A DNA stretch of 64,000 nucleotides from Edaphosphingomonas laterariae (GTDB lineage Bacteria; Pseudomonadota; Alphaproteobacteria; Sphingomonadales; Sphingomonadaceae), in the NCBI RefSeq assembly GCF_900188165.1, contig NZ_FZOS01000003.1, positions 168,696 to 232,695 of the forward strand, read 5' to 3'. How positions within the stretch are numbered: position 1 is the first letter of the stretch; the number at the start of each line of letters is the position of its first letter. The position numbers and the translations under genes were made by a program. Shown in pieces: positions 53,130 through 61,183 of this stretch. The notes beneath the pieces were generated by a model. It searched no databases. It was not told where the DNA came from and worked only from the letters and a program-made list of their open reading frames with translations.

Positions 53130-54114
53130 CCTCCGCAACGCGCTCGATATATTCGGTCATGCCGTAACCCACCACGCCATCCCAGGTGAAGCGGGTATGG
53201 CCTTCGGCGATGCGGCTGAGCAGTTCGCGGCCCTTTTCCTCCCGCCGGTTGCGCAACGGCGCAAGCGACAGCACCTCGCCCCGGATTTCGGCGGTGAGGC
53301 CGGTTTCGGTGCGCACGATGATCCGCATCGCCGCCGGATCCTGCTGGTCGGTCCATTCGGTGATCGCGTCGAAATCGGTGATCTCGTGATATTGGCCGTC
53401 CATCAGCAGCACGCCCGAACGGCGCGTGCGGCCGTCTTCGCCGGCAATGCGGTGGATCATGAAGCCGCGTCCATCGGGGAAGGCGGCCAGGAACAGCCGA
53501 TACCAGATGATGTTGGTCCACCAGCGCGGGCCCCAGCTATGATCGCGCCAGCCATGGCCGTTGATGGGGAAATGTTCGTCGCCGATGGTGAAATGGCCGG
53601 TGGCGGCGATGTGCTGGTTGAAATGGCCGAGCGAGAAATCGCGGCCATACATGGTCTGCACGTCATCGCGCACGGGTTCGCCGCCATGCTGGGGCGAGAT
53701 GGTGGTGAGCTGCCACGCCAGCGAGCAGGGCAGGCGCGGCGCTTCCGCAAACAGTTTTTCAGGCGTGCGCAGATCATCCGGGTTGGTGACGATGAACACG
53801 TCGCCTTCATAAGCGGCATCGAGGCGGCGCATCGGTTCGACGACATCGAAGCGCAGGCCGCCCGCATCGAAGGCGAGGTTGTTTTCGATGCGCGGGCGGC
53901 TGAAGCGGACGGCGATGCGGCCATCGGGCAGATAGAGGCAGACCGACAGTTCGGCGCGGCCTTCATTGACCCGGTTGCCGAGCCGGAGCCAGCCGCCGAC
54001 GCCGGTTACGGCATCGAAGGCGTTGGCATAGGTGCTTTCGTTGAAATGGGGTTCGGGGCCGGCGGGGTGGGGAAATTCGTCGGCCCGGTCGAGCCGGAAA
54101 TCGGCTGGGTTCAT
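53101..54114 (-). CDS. DUF7064/7065-like protein, possible lipocalin-type isomerase or hydratase
   Basis: A 337-residue soluble protein beginning MNPADFRLDRADEFPHPAGP. The block INGHGWRDHSWGPRWW, near residue 190, is the hallmark of a family annotated with DUF7064 and DUF7065 and distantly like the AttH/CrtC hydratase superfamily. Such genes recur beside APH-fold kinases and CoA enzymes in sphingomonads and mycobacteria. Biochemistry unknown. Its stop lies 29 bases inside the kinase gene, so the two are coupled. Start chosen at MNPAD because the upstream part is repeat DNA. Confidence 0.72.
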   Translation of the reverse strand: MNPADFRLDRADEFPHPAGPEPHFNESTYANAFDAVTGVGGWLRLGNRVNEGRAELSVCLYLPDGRIAVRFSRPRIENNLAFDAGGLRFDVVEPMRRLDAAYEGDVFIVTNPDDLRTPEKLFAEAPRLPCSLAWQLTTISPQHGGEPVRDDVQTMYGRDFSLGHFNQHIAATGHFTIGDEHFPINGHGWRDHSWGPRWWTNIIWYRLFLAAFPDGRGFMIHRIAGEDGRTRRSGVLLMDGQYHEITDFDAITEWTDQQDPAAMRIIVRTETGLTAEIRGEVLSLAPLRNRREEKGRELLSRIAEGHTRFTWDGVVGYGMTEYIERVAEDGSLAGYPL

Positions 54115-54146
54115 GCTGGCATCCCTCCGTGATTTCATCTTTTTCT

Positions 54147-54241
54147 CGTCATTCCCGCGTAGGCGGGAATCCATATCCTCAAGCCGTGCCGCGCTTCGTC
54201 GACCGCAGAGTTTATGGATCCCCGCCTGCGCGGGGATGACG
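54147..54241. repeat. Composite palindromic repeat (two hairpins in opposite orientation)
   Basis: Left hairpin ATTCCCGC-GTAG-GCGGGAAT at 54151-54170 and right hairpin ATCCCCGC-CTGC-GCGGGGAT at 54218-54237, bounded by CGTC and GACG, with ATCCAT and ATGGAT facing each other inside. This is a typical REP pair (BIME-like) of Proteobacteria, mobile through RAYT transposases. No RAYT gene is in the window. Confidence 0.8.
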
Positions 54242-54312
54242 ATTGAGGTGGGTTCCCACTCTCAATGAATCAGATTCACCTTAGGGTGCCAGCCAGCCGA
54301 GGCCAAGCCTGA

Positions 54313-54795
54313 TCACGCCTCCAGCGGTTGATAAAGCTCGATACGGAAGCCGTCGGGATCGATCAGATAGGTTACCCGGCCGTAGAAAAGCGGATTGGGC
54401 GAGGTGGTGATCGGGGGCGAGACGAAGCGGTATCCCCGGGCCAGCAGATCGGCATAGATGCCGTCGACATCATCGACGACCACGGCGAAATGGGCGGCGC
54501 CGGCATTGCCGTTGGCGGGATCCACCACCACGCCGGCATTGGTATATTCGAGCAGTTCGAGCAGCTGGTCCGTCCGGCCGAAATTGAGGAAGGCCTGGCG
54601 GACCGAGCAGCCCGGATAGCCGGTGACCTTGCCGACGCCGGGGCCGGTGCGATCCCACGGGCCTTCCAGCGTGACATCGAAGATGCCCGTGTAGAAGGCG
54701 ATCGAGCGATCGAGATCGGCGACCGTCAACCCGACATGGTTGAGGCCGCCGATGCGGATGCGGCCCGTGGGCGCGGCGGCGTCAGGCAACGCCAT
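54313..54795 (-). CDS. VOC-family protein (glyoxalase/dioxygenase superfamily)
   Basis: A 160-residue single-unit VOC protein: LNHVGLTVADLDRSIAFYTG, HFAVVVDDVDGIYADLLARG and YLIDPDGFRIELYQPLEA. Metal ligands H (NHVG), H (AHFAVV) and E (IELYQ) are in place, as in methylmalonyl-CoA epimerase and glyoxalase I relatives. An epimerase of an acyl-CoA is possible beside the SDR it overlaps by 14 bases. Function not determined. Confidence 0.8.
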   Translation of the reverse strand: MALPDAAAPTGRIRIGGLNHVGLTVADLDRSIAFYTGIFDVTLEGPWDRTGPGVGKVTGYPGCSVRQAFLNFGRTDQLLELLEYTNAGVVVDPANGNAGAAHFAVVVDDVDGIYADLLARGYRFVSPPITTSPNPLFYGRVTYLIDPDGFRIELYQPLEA

Positions 54796-55567
54796 GCGCC
54801 TTGAGGATCGAGAAGAAGGGCGGGACTTCGCCGCCGCCATCGACTTCCCACGCGGCGCCGTTGACATAGCCCGCATAGTCCGACGCCATGAACAGGCAGG
54901 CCGACGCGATATCGTCGCCCGAGCCCAGCCGGCCGATCGGCTGGTTGGCGATGATCTGGTTCTGGATATCTTCCGAGCCATAAGTGGCGGCGGCATCCTC
55001 GGTCCCGATCAGGCCCGCGATGATCGCGTTGACGCGGATCTTGGGCGCCCATTCCTGCGCGAGGCTGCGGGTGAGGCCGAGCAGGCCCGTCTTGGCCGCG
55101 GCATAAGCCGACGTGCCCGGCGACGGGCGGACCGCCGAGACGCTGGCGATGTTGATGATCGAGCCCTGGCCCGGCGCCTTGGCGAGCCACTGGTGCGCCG
55201 CGCGGCTGACATGGAGCGGGGCGAGCAGGTTGAGCGCGATGATCGATTCGGAAAAGCGCGGGCTGGCGGTGGCGGCATCGGCATGGGGCGAACCGCCGGC
55301 ATTGTTGATGACGACATCGACATGGCCATGTTCGGCGCCGATCGCTTCGAACATCGCTTCCACCTGATCCGCCTTGCGCACGTCGCAGGCATGGAAAGTG
55401 GCGGGAATCTCATCCTCCGGCGGGGTGCGGCCGCAGGTGACGACCTTGGCCCCCACCTCCGCAAAGGCACGCACGATATCGCGGCCGATGCCGCGGCTGC
55501 CGCCCGTGACCACCACCACCTTGTCGTCGAAACGCAGACGCCGCTCGGCCAATTTCACTTCCTTCAT
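54782..55567 (-). CDS. Short-chain dehydrogenase/reductase
   Basis: A 261-residue SDR: VVVVTGGSRGIGRDIVRAFA, VVINNAGGSPHADAATASPR, SAVRPSPGTSAYAAAKTGLL and the C-terminal WEVDGGGEVPPFF. TGxxxGIG and YxxxK are intact. The loop after strand two (CGRTPPEDEIPA) with Arg suggests NADP preference. It is divergent to fadD3 across a 125-base promoter region and may oxidise or reduce a hydroxyl of a steroid intermediate. The ATG at 55567 (MKEVKLAERRLRF) is favoured; the longer reading covers the operator. Confidence 0.85.
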   Translation of the reverse strand: MKEVKLAERRLRFDDKVVVVTGGSRGIGRDIVRAFAEVGAKVVTCGRTPPEDEIPATFHACDVRKADQVEAMFEAIGAEHGHVDVVINNAGGSPHADAATASPRFSESIIALNLLAPLHVSRAAHQWLAKAPGQGSIINIASVSAVRPSPGTSAYAAAKTGLLGLTRSLAQEWAPKIRVNAIIAGLIGTEDAAATYGSEDIQNQIIANQPIGRLGSGDDIASACLFMASDYAGYVNGAAWEVDGGGEVPPFFSILKAHGVA

Positions 55568-55629
55568 GCATTCGGGTTTTGTTGACAATGAAATCACGAT
55601 AGATGAAGCGCTGCGACAGGCAACAAACA

Positions 55630-55665
55630 ATATGCGTAGCGAAAGCGATAGGGCCCTACGCATAT
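55630..55665. promoter_or_regulatory. Palindromic operator in the SDR/fadD3 divergent promoter
   Basis: Perfect 10-base arms ATATGCGTAG (55630-55639) and CTACGCATAT (55656-55665) separated by 16 bases, centred 46 bases before the fadD3 ATG. Size and spacing fit a dimeric regulator (for example TetR or MarR type). A TTGACA lies upstream at 55575-55580. The binding protein is not known. Confidence 0.6.
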
Positions 55666-55692
55666 CGGTGATGAGGCTGGGAGAGTAAGGGC

Positions 55693-57213
55693 ATGGAGAC
55701 GATACCGGGCGTCGCGCGCGAGGCCGCGGCCCGATTCGGCGACAAGGCGGCGATTGTCGATGGCGACCGGACGATCAGTTTTGCGGGGCTTTGGGATGCC
55801 GTGCTGCGCGCGGCCGCGGGCTTTGCCGCAGCAGGCCTGGCGAAGGGCGATCGCGTGGCGATCTGGTCCCCCAACCGGCTGGACTGGATCGTCGGCTGCA
55901 TCGGCGCGCAGGCCGCGGGGGGCGTCGTCGTGCCGCTCAACACGCGGCTCAAGGGCGGCGAGGCGGCCTATATCCTGAACCGCAGCCGCGCGCGCTGCGT
56001 GCTGACCGTCGACAGCTTCGTCGGCAATGATTACCGCGAGATGCTGGCGGCGGAAGATCTGCCGCATCTGGAACGGATCATCACCTTCGGCCCGGAATGG
56101 GATGCCTTCCTGGCCGAAGCGACGCCCAACGCCGCGACCGAGGCGCGCGCCGCCGAGGTTTCCGCCGACGAGGCGGCCGACATCATGTTCACGTCGGGCA
56201 CGACGGGCGACCCCAAGGGCGTGATCAGCGGCCACGGCCAGACCTGCCGCACCTATCGCAGCTGGACGCAATCGGTGGGGCTGACCGATCAGGACCGCTA
56301 CCTGATCGTCAATCCCTTCTTCCACAGCTTCGGCTACAAGGCGGGCTGGCTGCCCTGCCTGATGATGGGCGCGACGATCTACCCGCTCGCCAATCTCGAC
56401 GTGGCGAAGCTGGTGGCGCTGGTGTCCGAACACAAGATCACCATGCTGCCCGGGCCGCCCGCGATCTTCCAGACGATCCTGGCGACCGATATCGGCGATG
56501 CCGACCTGTCGTCGCTCAGGCTGTCGATCACCGGCGCGGCATCGATCCCGCCGGCGCTGATCGAGCGGATGCGCAGCGATATCGGGATCGAGACGGTGCT
56601 GACCGGCTATGGCCTGACCGAGACTTGCGGCACGGTTTCGCTGTCCGACGCCAACGACCCCGCCGAAGTGGTGGCGGCGACCTGCGGCAAGCCGATCCCC
56701 GGCATCGAGGTCAGGATCGCCGACGCCGAGGGCAATGCCGTGCCCGATGGCGAGGAAGGCGAAGTGCAGGTTCGCGGCTTCAACGTGATGATCGGCTATT
56801 ATGAGGACCCGAAGGGGACCGCCGAAGCGATCGACGCGGACGGCTGGCTGCATACCGGCGACGTCGGCAAGTTCGTCGACGACGGACGGCTGGTGATCAC
56901 CGACCGGATGAAGGACATGTATATTTCCGGCGGGTTCAACTGCTACCCGGCGGAGATCGAGAAGATCCTGCAAAAGCATCCCCAGGTGGCGCTGGCCGCC
57001 GTGATCGGCGTGCCCGACGAGCGGATGGGCGAAGTGGGCAAGGCGTTCGTGATCCCGGTTGCCGGCGCGAAGCCCGATCCTGCCGAGCTTGCCAGCTGGG
57101 CCAAGGCCAATATGGCGAACTACAAGGCACCGCGCTTCGTGGAGGTGGTAGAAAGCCTGCCGCTGAACGCATCGGGCAAGGTGCAGAAGTTCGCGCTGAA
57201 GGCGAACGGCTGA
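55693..57213 (+). CDS. fadD3: Acyl-CoA ligase, HIP-CoA ligase FadD3
   Basis: A 506-residue ANL-superfamily ligase. AMP-binding motif MFTSGTTGDPKGVISG, then VNPFFHSFGYKAGWLPCLMM, GYGLTETCGTVSL, DGWLHTGDVGKFV and the C-terminal NASGKVQKF with catalytic lysine. Blocks RVAIWSPNRLDWIVGCIGAQ and HSFGYKAGWLPCL match FadD3, which activates 3aalpha-H-4alpha-(3'-propanoate)-7abeta-methylhexahydro-1,5-indanedione (HIP) as the entry to C/D-ring degradation. The only CoA ligase in the region, which fits the ipd genes 15 kb away. Confidence 0.87.
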   Translation: METIPGVAREAAARFGDKAAIVDGDRTISFAGLWDAVLRAAAGFAAAGLAKGDRVAIWSPNRLDWIVGCIGAQAAGGVVVPLNTRLKGGEAAYILNRSRARCVLTVDSFVGNDYREMLAAEDLPHLERIITFGPEWDAFLAEATPNAATEARAAEVSADEAADIMFTSGTTGDPKGVISGHGQTCRTYRSWTQSVGLTDQDRYLIVNPFFHSFGYKAGWLPCLMMGATIYPLANLDVAKLVALVSEHKITMLPGPPAIFQTILATDIGDADLSSLRLSITGAASIPPALIERMRSDIGIETVLTGYGLTETCGTVSLSDANDPAEVVAATCGKPIPGIEVRIADAEGNAVPDGEEGEVQVRGFNVMIGYYEDPKGTAEAIDADGWLHTGDVGKFVDDGRLVITDRMKDMYISGGFNCYPAEIEKILQKHPQVALAAVIGVPDERMGEVGKAFVIPVAGAKPDPAELASWAKANMANYKAPRFVEVVESLPLNASGKVQKFALKANG

Positions 57214-57223
57214 GGGGCCGGGC

Positions 57224-58051
57224 ATGGCGGGCTTCTTCACCCTCCAGCCCGGATCGGCCGACAACAAGTGGCTGCTGGAGGTCGCGCCCTGGCTGAGCGT
57301 GGGCGCGCCCGACATCGCCTTCATGTTCGGCGGCGTCGGGCTTGGCGCAACGGTTGAAGCGGCGGAGCGCACCACCGGGCGGCCGGTGGCCTGGGCGACG
57401 ACGCAATATCTGGCCTATGCCCCGCGCGGCAGCACCGTCGAGTTCGAGGTGACGCCGCTGGTGGAAGGCCACCACACCAGCCAGGCCCGCGCCACCGCCT
57501 GGGCGGATGGCCGGCAGGTGCTGGGCGCGGGGGTTTCGCTGGGCACGCGGCCGGGCGCGGTGCGCCGCCAGTTCGTGACCCCGCCGCAAGTGCCGCGCCC
57601 GCAGGATTGCCCGCGCCTGCCGATCCGCTGGGGCTTCGCCCCCGACGACATGTATTCGCGCGTTGACGTGCGCATCGCCAAGGGCTGGGACGCGACCGGC
57701 GACGATGCCGGGCACATGATCTACTGGATGCGGCCAACGGGCGAACCGGGGGCGGGCGGCGGCCCGATCGACCGGCAGATGCTGGCGATCATGGCCGATT
57801 TCGTGCCCGCGTCGATCGGCAACGCATTGTCCGACGATCGCGGCGACGTGGCCGCCAACAGCCTGGACAATTGCATTCGCTTCCTGGGGCCGGTGGAAAC
57901 CGAATGGGTGCTGTGCGACAGCCGCGTCCACGGCGCGGCCGATGGCTTTGGCCACGGCCAGATGCTGCTGTTCGCCGAGGACGGGACGTTGATGGCGACG
58001 GCCAGCCAGTCGGTCGTGCTGCGCAGCACGCGCTTCGGGCATGCGGGGTAA
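57224..58051 (+). CDS. Acyl-CoA thioesterase-like double-hotdog protein
   Basis: A 275-residue TesB-like protein with two hotdog units: AFMFGGVGLGATVEAAERTT, TQYLAYAPRGSTVEFEVTPL, then SIGNALSDDRGDVAANSLDN, WVLCDSRVHGAADGFGHGQM. The second half has the Asp/Asn-rich DNCIRF element where TesB has its catalytic Asp. Placed 10 bases after fadD3, it may hydrolyse excess or dead-end CoA thioesters of the pathway, or proofread ligase products (inference). Confidence 0.82.
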   Translation: MAGFFTLQPGSADNKWLLEVAPWLSVGAPDIAFMFGGVGLGATVEAAERTTGRPVAWATTQYLAYAPRGSTVEFEVTPLVEGHHTSQARATAWADGRQVLGAGVSLGTRPGAVRRQFVTPPQVPRPQDCPRLPIRWGFAPDDMYSRVDVRIAKGWDATGDDAGHMIYWMRPTGEPGAGGGPIDRQMLAIMADFVPASIGNALSDDRGDVAANSLDNCIRFLGPVETEWVLCDSRVHGAADGFGHGQMLLFAEDGTLMATASQSVVLRSTRFGHAG

Positions 58052-58162
58052 AGCGATTGCCCGATTACAGCAGCGCCGGGGGCTGGGCGGCTGGACGGAG
58101 AGCCGCCAAGATCGATCCGATCCTGGCTTTCGCCGGGTTGACGTGATGGAGAGGACGACAAG

Positions 58163-58594
58163 ATGGCCGACGCCAATGCCAGCGATTTCATCCAGGCCCC
58201 GACCGAAGGACCGGGCCCCGATCATATCCGCTGGGCGATGGAAACCTATGGCAAGCGCATGGGCGATGCCGACCTGAAGGGCGTGCTGGAACTGTTCCAT
58301 CCGAATGCCGTGATCGAAGATCCGATCGGCACCGGCGAAAAGCACGGCCATGCCGAGATCGGCGCCTTTTTCCAGGCGGGCTTCGATGCGATGCAGGGCG
58401 GTATCCTGCTGTCGCTGGACGGCGCGGTGCGTGTCGTTGGCCGTTACGGCGCGGTTGCCTATATTGCGACTCCGGTGAATTATCCGGTGAAGGTCGAGAT
58501 CGAGACGCTCGACGTGATGGAATTCGACGACGCAGGGTTGATCGTGCGGATGACCGCCTTCTGGGGCGAAACCAACCGCAAGATCCTGAGCTGA
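58163..58594 (+). CDS. SnoaL/ketosteroid-isomerase-like protein
   Basis: A 143-residue NTF2-fold protein: IRWAMETYGKRMGDADLKGV, LFHPNAVIEDPIGTGEKHGH and DVMEFDDAGLIVRMTAFWGE. It shares the EDPIG block and layout with the protein at 28263-28634, so the two are paralogues. Steroid delta-isomerase-like activity is suggested by family and context. GGAGAGG precedes the ATG. 111 bases after the thioesterase and 17 before the AraC gene. Confidence 0.78.
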   Translation: MADANASDFIQAPTEGPGPDHIRWAMETYGKRMGDADLKGVLELFHPNAVIEDPIGTGEKHGHAEIGAFFQAGFDAMQGGILLSLDGAVRVVGRYGAVAYIATPVNYPVKVEIETLDVMEFDDAGLIVRMTAFWGETNRKILS

Positions 58595-58611
58595 GGGCAT
58601 AAGGGCGGTTG

Positions 58612-59454
58612 ATGGACGCGGACTGGACGATTGCGGCACATGCGGACACCCCATCCGCCGCGATCGACCTGTGCCGCATCCACTGGCCGACCCCGTTCGA
58701 GCTGACCCTGGCCGAAGAACGGCCGACGCTGAGCCTGAACCTTTCACCGCCGCATGGCCGCAAGGAAGGCCGTTATAGCGATATCGGCCGCGCCGAATTC
58801 CTGCCGTTGGGCGACATCCTGTTCCATCCGGCCGAAACCCGGCTGCAGACGCGCGGGCTGGGGGGCGACCAGACCTTCCTGCGCATCGCCTTCCAGCCCG
58901 AAAATGAGGAAGCGCCGGACCTGGCGATCGATCCCGGCGATCCACGGGTGCAGCGCGCGCTGCTGGACGTGCGCCAGCCCGAGGTGGTGGGATCGCTGCG
59001 CCGCATCGCGCATGAAATCGCCCAGCCTGGCATGGCGACGGCCTTCCTGCTCGACGGGCTGACGACGCTGCTGGCGGTGGATCTGGCGCGCGGCATCGGG
59101 CGGCTGGCGGCCGAGGACGAGATCGCCAAGGGCGGGCTGGCCGGCTGGCAGCTCAACCGCCTGCGCGAACGGATTGCCGAGGCGGACACCGCACCGCCAT
59201 CGGTGAGCGAACTGGCGACGCTGGTGCGGTTAAGCCCGCGCCATCTTTCGCGCGCATGGCGGGCATCGACCGGAACCACATTGTCCGAAGCGGTGGAGGA
59301 CGCCCGGCAGGCGCGCGCCGAGGCGATGATCCTGGCCGGTGACCGCCAGCTCAAGGAAATCGCCTATTTGCTCGGCTTTTCGAGCCCATCGAGCTTTTCC
59401 ACCGCCTTCCGCCGACGCACCGGCATGTCCCCCCAGGAATTTGCACGGCGCTGA
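58612..59454 (+). CDS. AraC-family transcriptional regulator
   Basis: A 280-residue protein: an N-terminal ligand-like region (HWPTPFELTLAEERPTLSLN, then FHPAETRLQTRGL), and a C-terminal pair of helix-turn-helices (VSELATLVRLSPRHLSRAWR and LKEIAYLLGFSSPSSFSTAF, closing with RRRTGMSPQEFARR). Last gene of the fadD3 operon, so it could activate the steroid genes in response to an intermediate (inference). ATG at 58612 has AAGGGCGG upstream; a TTG just before is less likely. Confidence 0.85.
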   Translation: MDADWTIAAHADTPSAAIDLCRIHWPTPFELTLAEERPTLSLNLSPPHGRKEGRYSDIGRAEFLPLGDILFHPAETRLQTRGLGGDQTFLRIAFQPENEEAPDLAIDPGDPRVQRALLDVRQPEVVGSLRRIAHEIAQPGMATAFLLDGLTTLLAVDLARGIGRLAAEDEIAKGGLAGWQLNRLRERIAEADTAPPSVSELATLVRLSPRHLSRAWRASTGTTLSEAVEDARQARAEAMILAGDRQLKEIAYLLGFSSPSSFSTAFRRRTGMSPQEFARR

Positions 59455-59635
59455 GGCGCGACGAGCGGGTGTGCGACGGTGCGAGTGCCGGATTGCAAGC
59501 GATTGAACGATAAGACCCAACGACGAGGCTGCTGGGCTGCGTGGATGAACTCGGTGGGTGAATGAACGTCGGTTTTGGGGCGCCGGACAGGATATTTAGA
59601 TGGCCGCTTTGTCGGGGAAAGCGGACTATCTTTGT

Positions 59636-59802
59636 CTCGTCACCCCGGACTTGTTCCGGGGTCCACCGCCACGCAGGCGCTGCCGCCAGCGGCTCCAACC
59701 CGAAAGACATCGCTAGGTCATTCCATGGCGGATTGTCCCGCTCGATCATCAATGGCGATGTGTGCTGCACCGTGGACCCCGGAACAAGTCCGGGGTGACG
59801 AG
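59636..59802. repeat. MITE/BIME-like element with 31-bp perfect terminal inverted repeats, copy 1
   Basis: Arms at 59636-59666 and 59772-59802 are exact reverse complements (outer ends CTCGTCACC and GGTGACGAG); each arm is itself a small hairpin (CCCCGGA then TCCGGGG). The 105-base interior has no gene. A second, slightly shorter copy lies at 60809-60965 in the same orientation, and both copies have matching flanks. Confidence 0.85.
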
Positions 59803-59822
59803 GTGGAAGTTCAGTAGGCGAC

Positions 59823-59967
59823 GTCCGCAAAGGTCGGCGTGTCCCGACAGGCAGGAATTTTACGCCGATGGACGAACCCTGCCTGTCCGATCTCGGAAAG
59901 CTGACGGTCGGGAAACCGGAGGCCCAGCCCCGTCGCTGGATGGCAGCAAAGTCGGGGGAAGCGGACT
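59823..59967. repeat. Second dispersed repeat (type A), copy 1
   Basis: Starts GTCCGCAAAGGTCGGCG and ends AAGTCGGGGGAAGCGGAC, so the ends are inverted (GTCCGC/GCGGAC). Interior landmarks are GACAGGCAGGAATTTT and AAGCTGACGGTCGGGAAACC. Copies at 60274-60418 and 60677-60804, and ends of further copies at 59601-59630 and 60986-61024. It runs into the stop codon of the small lipoprotein gene. Confidence 0.75.
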
Positions 59968-60249
59968 TCACCGCACGCACGCACGGGCGTCCAGTTTCAG
60001 CGCCAAGCCCTGTGCCGACGCGTGAACCGTGTCTCCGACACGACAGTTCAGGCGCGCCAGCAAAACGGATCGTGCTCCGATGGCTCCCCTTTGACTTCGC
60101 GCTGTGACCACGACTTCGTCGGCGTGCCATTTAGGATTTACGTGCGGCGCGATGCTGACAACAACGGCCCACTCCTCACGCTTCGGCTGTTCAGTGCAAG
60201 CCGGCAAAGCAATTGCTCCTGCCACCAAGCTTAATCGAACTCTATCCAT
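59968..60249 (-). CDS. Small putative lipoprotein, unknown family
   Basis: A 93-residue protein MDRVRLSLVAGAIALPACTE, with a short basic start, a hydrophobic run and a lipobox-like LPAC, then a soluble domain (EWAVVVSIAPHVNPKWHADE, VVVTARSQRGAIGARSVLLA) with two further cysteines. Codons use many A/T-ending triplets (AGA, TTA, GTT, AAT), unlike the neighbouring GC-rich genes, which suggests foreign origin. It sits between two type A repeats. No family was recognised; a GAGG lies almost at the ATG. Confidence 0.5.
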   Translation of the reverse strand: MDRVRLSLVAGAIALPACTEQPKREEWAVVVSIAPHVNPKWHADEVVVTARSQRGAIGARSVLLARLNCRVGDTVHASAQGLALKLDARACVR

Positions 60250-60273
60250 GCCTCACATTGGCCGGTTTTAGGG

Positions 60274-60418
60274 CATGTCTGCAATGTCAGCGTGCCCTGA
60301 CAGGCAGGAATTTTCCGTCGATGACCGATACCTGCCTGTCCGGTCTCGGAGAGCTGACGGTCGGGAAACCGGACGCCTGGCCCCGCCGGTGGAGGACAGC
60401 AAAGTCGGGGGAAACAGC
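60274..60418. repeat. Type A dispersed repeat, copy 2
   Basis: Same order of landmarks as copy 1: GACAGGCAGGAATTTTCC, GAGAGCTGACGGTCGGGAAA, ending AAGTCGGGGGAAACAG; the left end is GTCTGCAATGTCAGCG. More diverged than copies 1 and 3 at its ends. Lies between the lipoprotein gene start and the next small gene's stop. Confidence 0.75.
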
Positions 60419-60420
60419 CC

Positions 60421-60651
60421 CTAGATACCAATCCGTTCGCCGTCTACGTCAACCTCGTAAGTGTCCCCCTCACACAAAAAGCGGATCATCCCGACATGAT
60501 ACTCAGCGTAGGAAGTGTCGGAGCGTCCCTCTGGCGCGGGGTAGTGGATGGCAAAGCGGGATCCCGGTGGAATGATCTCCACGGCGCCCCACGGCTCCAC
60601 CATAAACTCTAGCGGCTGATCAAGCTCGTTGGAGAAGCGCACGGTAATCAT
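60421..60651 (-). CDS. Small hypothetical protein
   Basis: A 76-residue acidic protein: MITVRFSNELDQPLEFMVEP, WGAVEIIPPGSRFAIHYPAP, then VGMIRFLCEGDTYEVDVDGE. The mixed hydrophobic/charged pattern and lack of low complexity favour a real protein, probably all-beta. The family was not recognised. A TAG stop and A/T-ending codons set it apart from its neighbours. Start at 60651 is the first ATG after repeat DNA; the earlier in-frame ATG at 60747 lies inside the type A repeat. It sits between repeat copies 2 and 3. Confidence 0.6.
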   Translation of the reverse strand: MITVRFSNELDQPLEFMVEPWGAVEIIPPGSRFAIHYPAPEGRSDTSYAEYHVGMIRFLCEGDTYEVDVDGERIGI

Positions 60652-60676
60652 ATCAAGTTCATAACCCGGTGTTCGA

Positions 60677-60804
60677 ATGTCCGCAAAGTCGGCGTTTCCT
60701 GACAGGCAGGAATTTTCCACAAAGCGCGGAAAGCTGACGGTCAGCAATCAGGCCGCCAGACGCCACGATCGAAGGGCCGAGAAGTCGGGGGAAGCGGACT
60801 ATCC
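60677..60804. repeat. Type A dispersed repeat, copy 3 (shortened)
   Basis: Begins ATGTCCGCAAAGTCGGCG, has GACAGGCAGGAATTTTCC and GGAAAGCTGACGGTCAG, and ends AAGTCGGGGGAAGCGGACTA. About 20 bases shorter than copy 1 in the middle. Directly followed by copy 2 of the 31-bp inverted-repeat element. Confidence 0.75.
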
Positions 60805-60808
60805 TTGT

Positions 60809-60965
60809 CTCGTCACCCCGGACTTGTTCCGGGGGCCACCGTCACGCAGGCGATGCCGCCAGCGGGTCCAACCCGAAAGACACCGCCAGGTCATTCCGTC
60901 CCGCTCGATCATCAATGGTGATGTGTGCTGCACGGTGGACCCCGGAACAGGTCCGGGGTGACGAA
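60809..60965. repeat. MITE/BIME-like element, copy 2
   Basis: Arms 60809-60839 and 60935-60965 match the arms of copy 1 with a few changes, and the interior aligns with copy 1 except for a 10-base deletion and point changes. Its left and right flanks align with those of copy 1, so the duplicated unit is larger than the element. Confidence 0.85.
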
Positions 60966-61183
60966 GGTGGAAGCTCAGTAGACGACGACCGCAATGTCCG
61001 CGTGTCCCGACCGGCAGGATTCAGGCAGAAAACCTCGACAGCGGCCTCCCTCCGAACGTGTCTGTGTCGGCTGGCCGTTGCAGGGCGGCTGAAATCGGAA
61101 CGACAAACGCTGTTGCTGTCGGCCTGAATCTTCGTTCTATTGGAGCGCATAACCGGGAATGTCCGGCAGAAGGGGGGGCGTCG

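Noticed and set aside
59351..60130. 259-codon minus-strand frame across the repeat island
   Set aside because: Most of it is repeat translation of the type RHPGLVPGST...TPEQVRGDE, a well-known artefact of this palindrome family.
59636..60965. CRISPR-like array
   Set aside because: The repeats are 125-167 bases long with inverted ends, too long and too few for CRISPR, and no cas gene is present.
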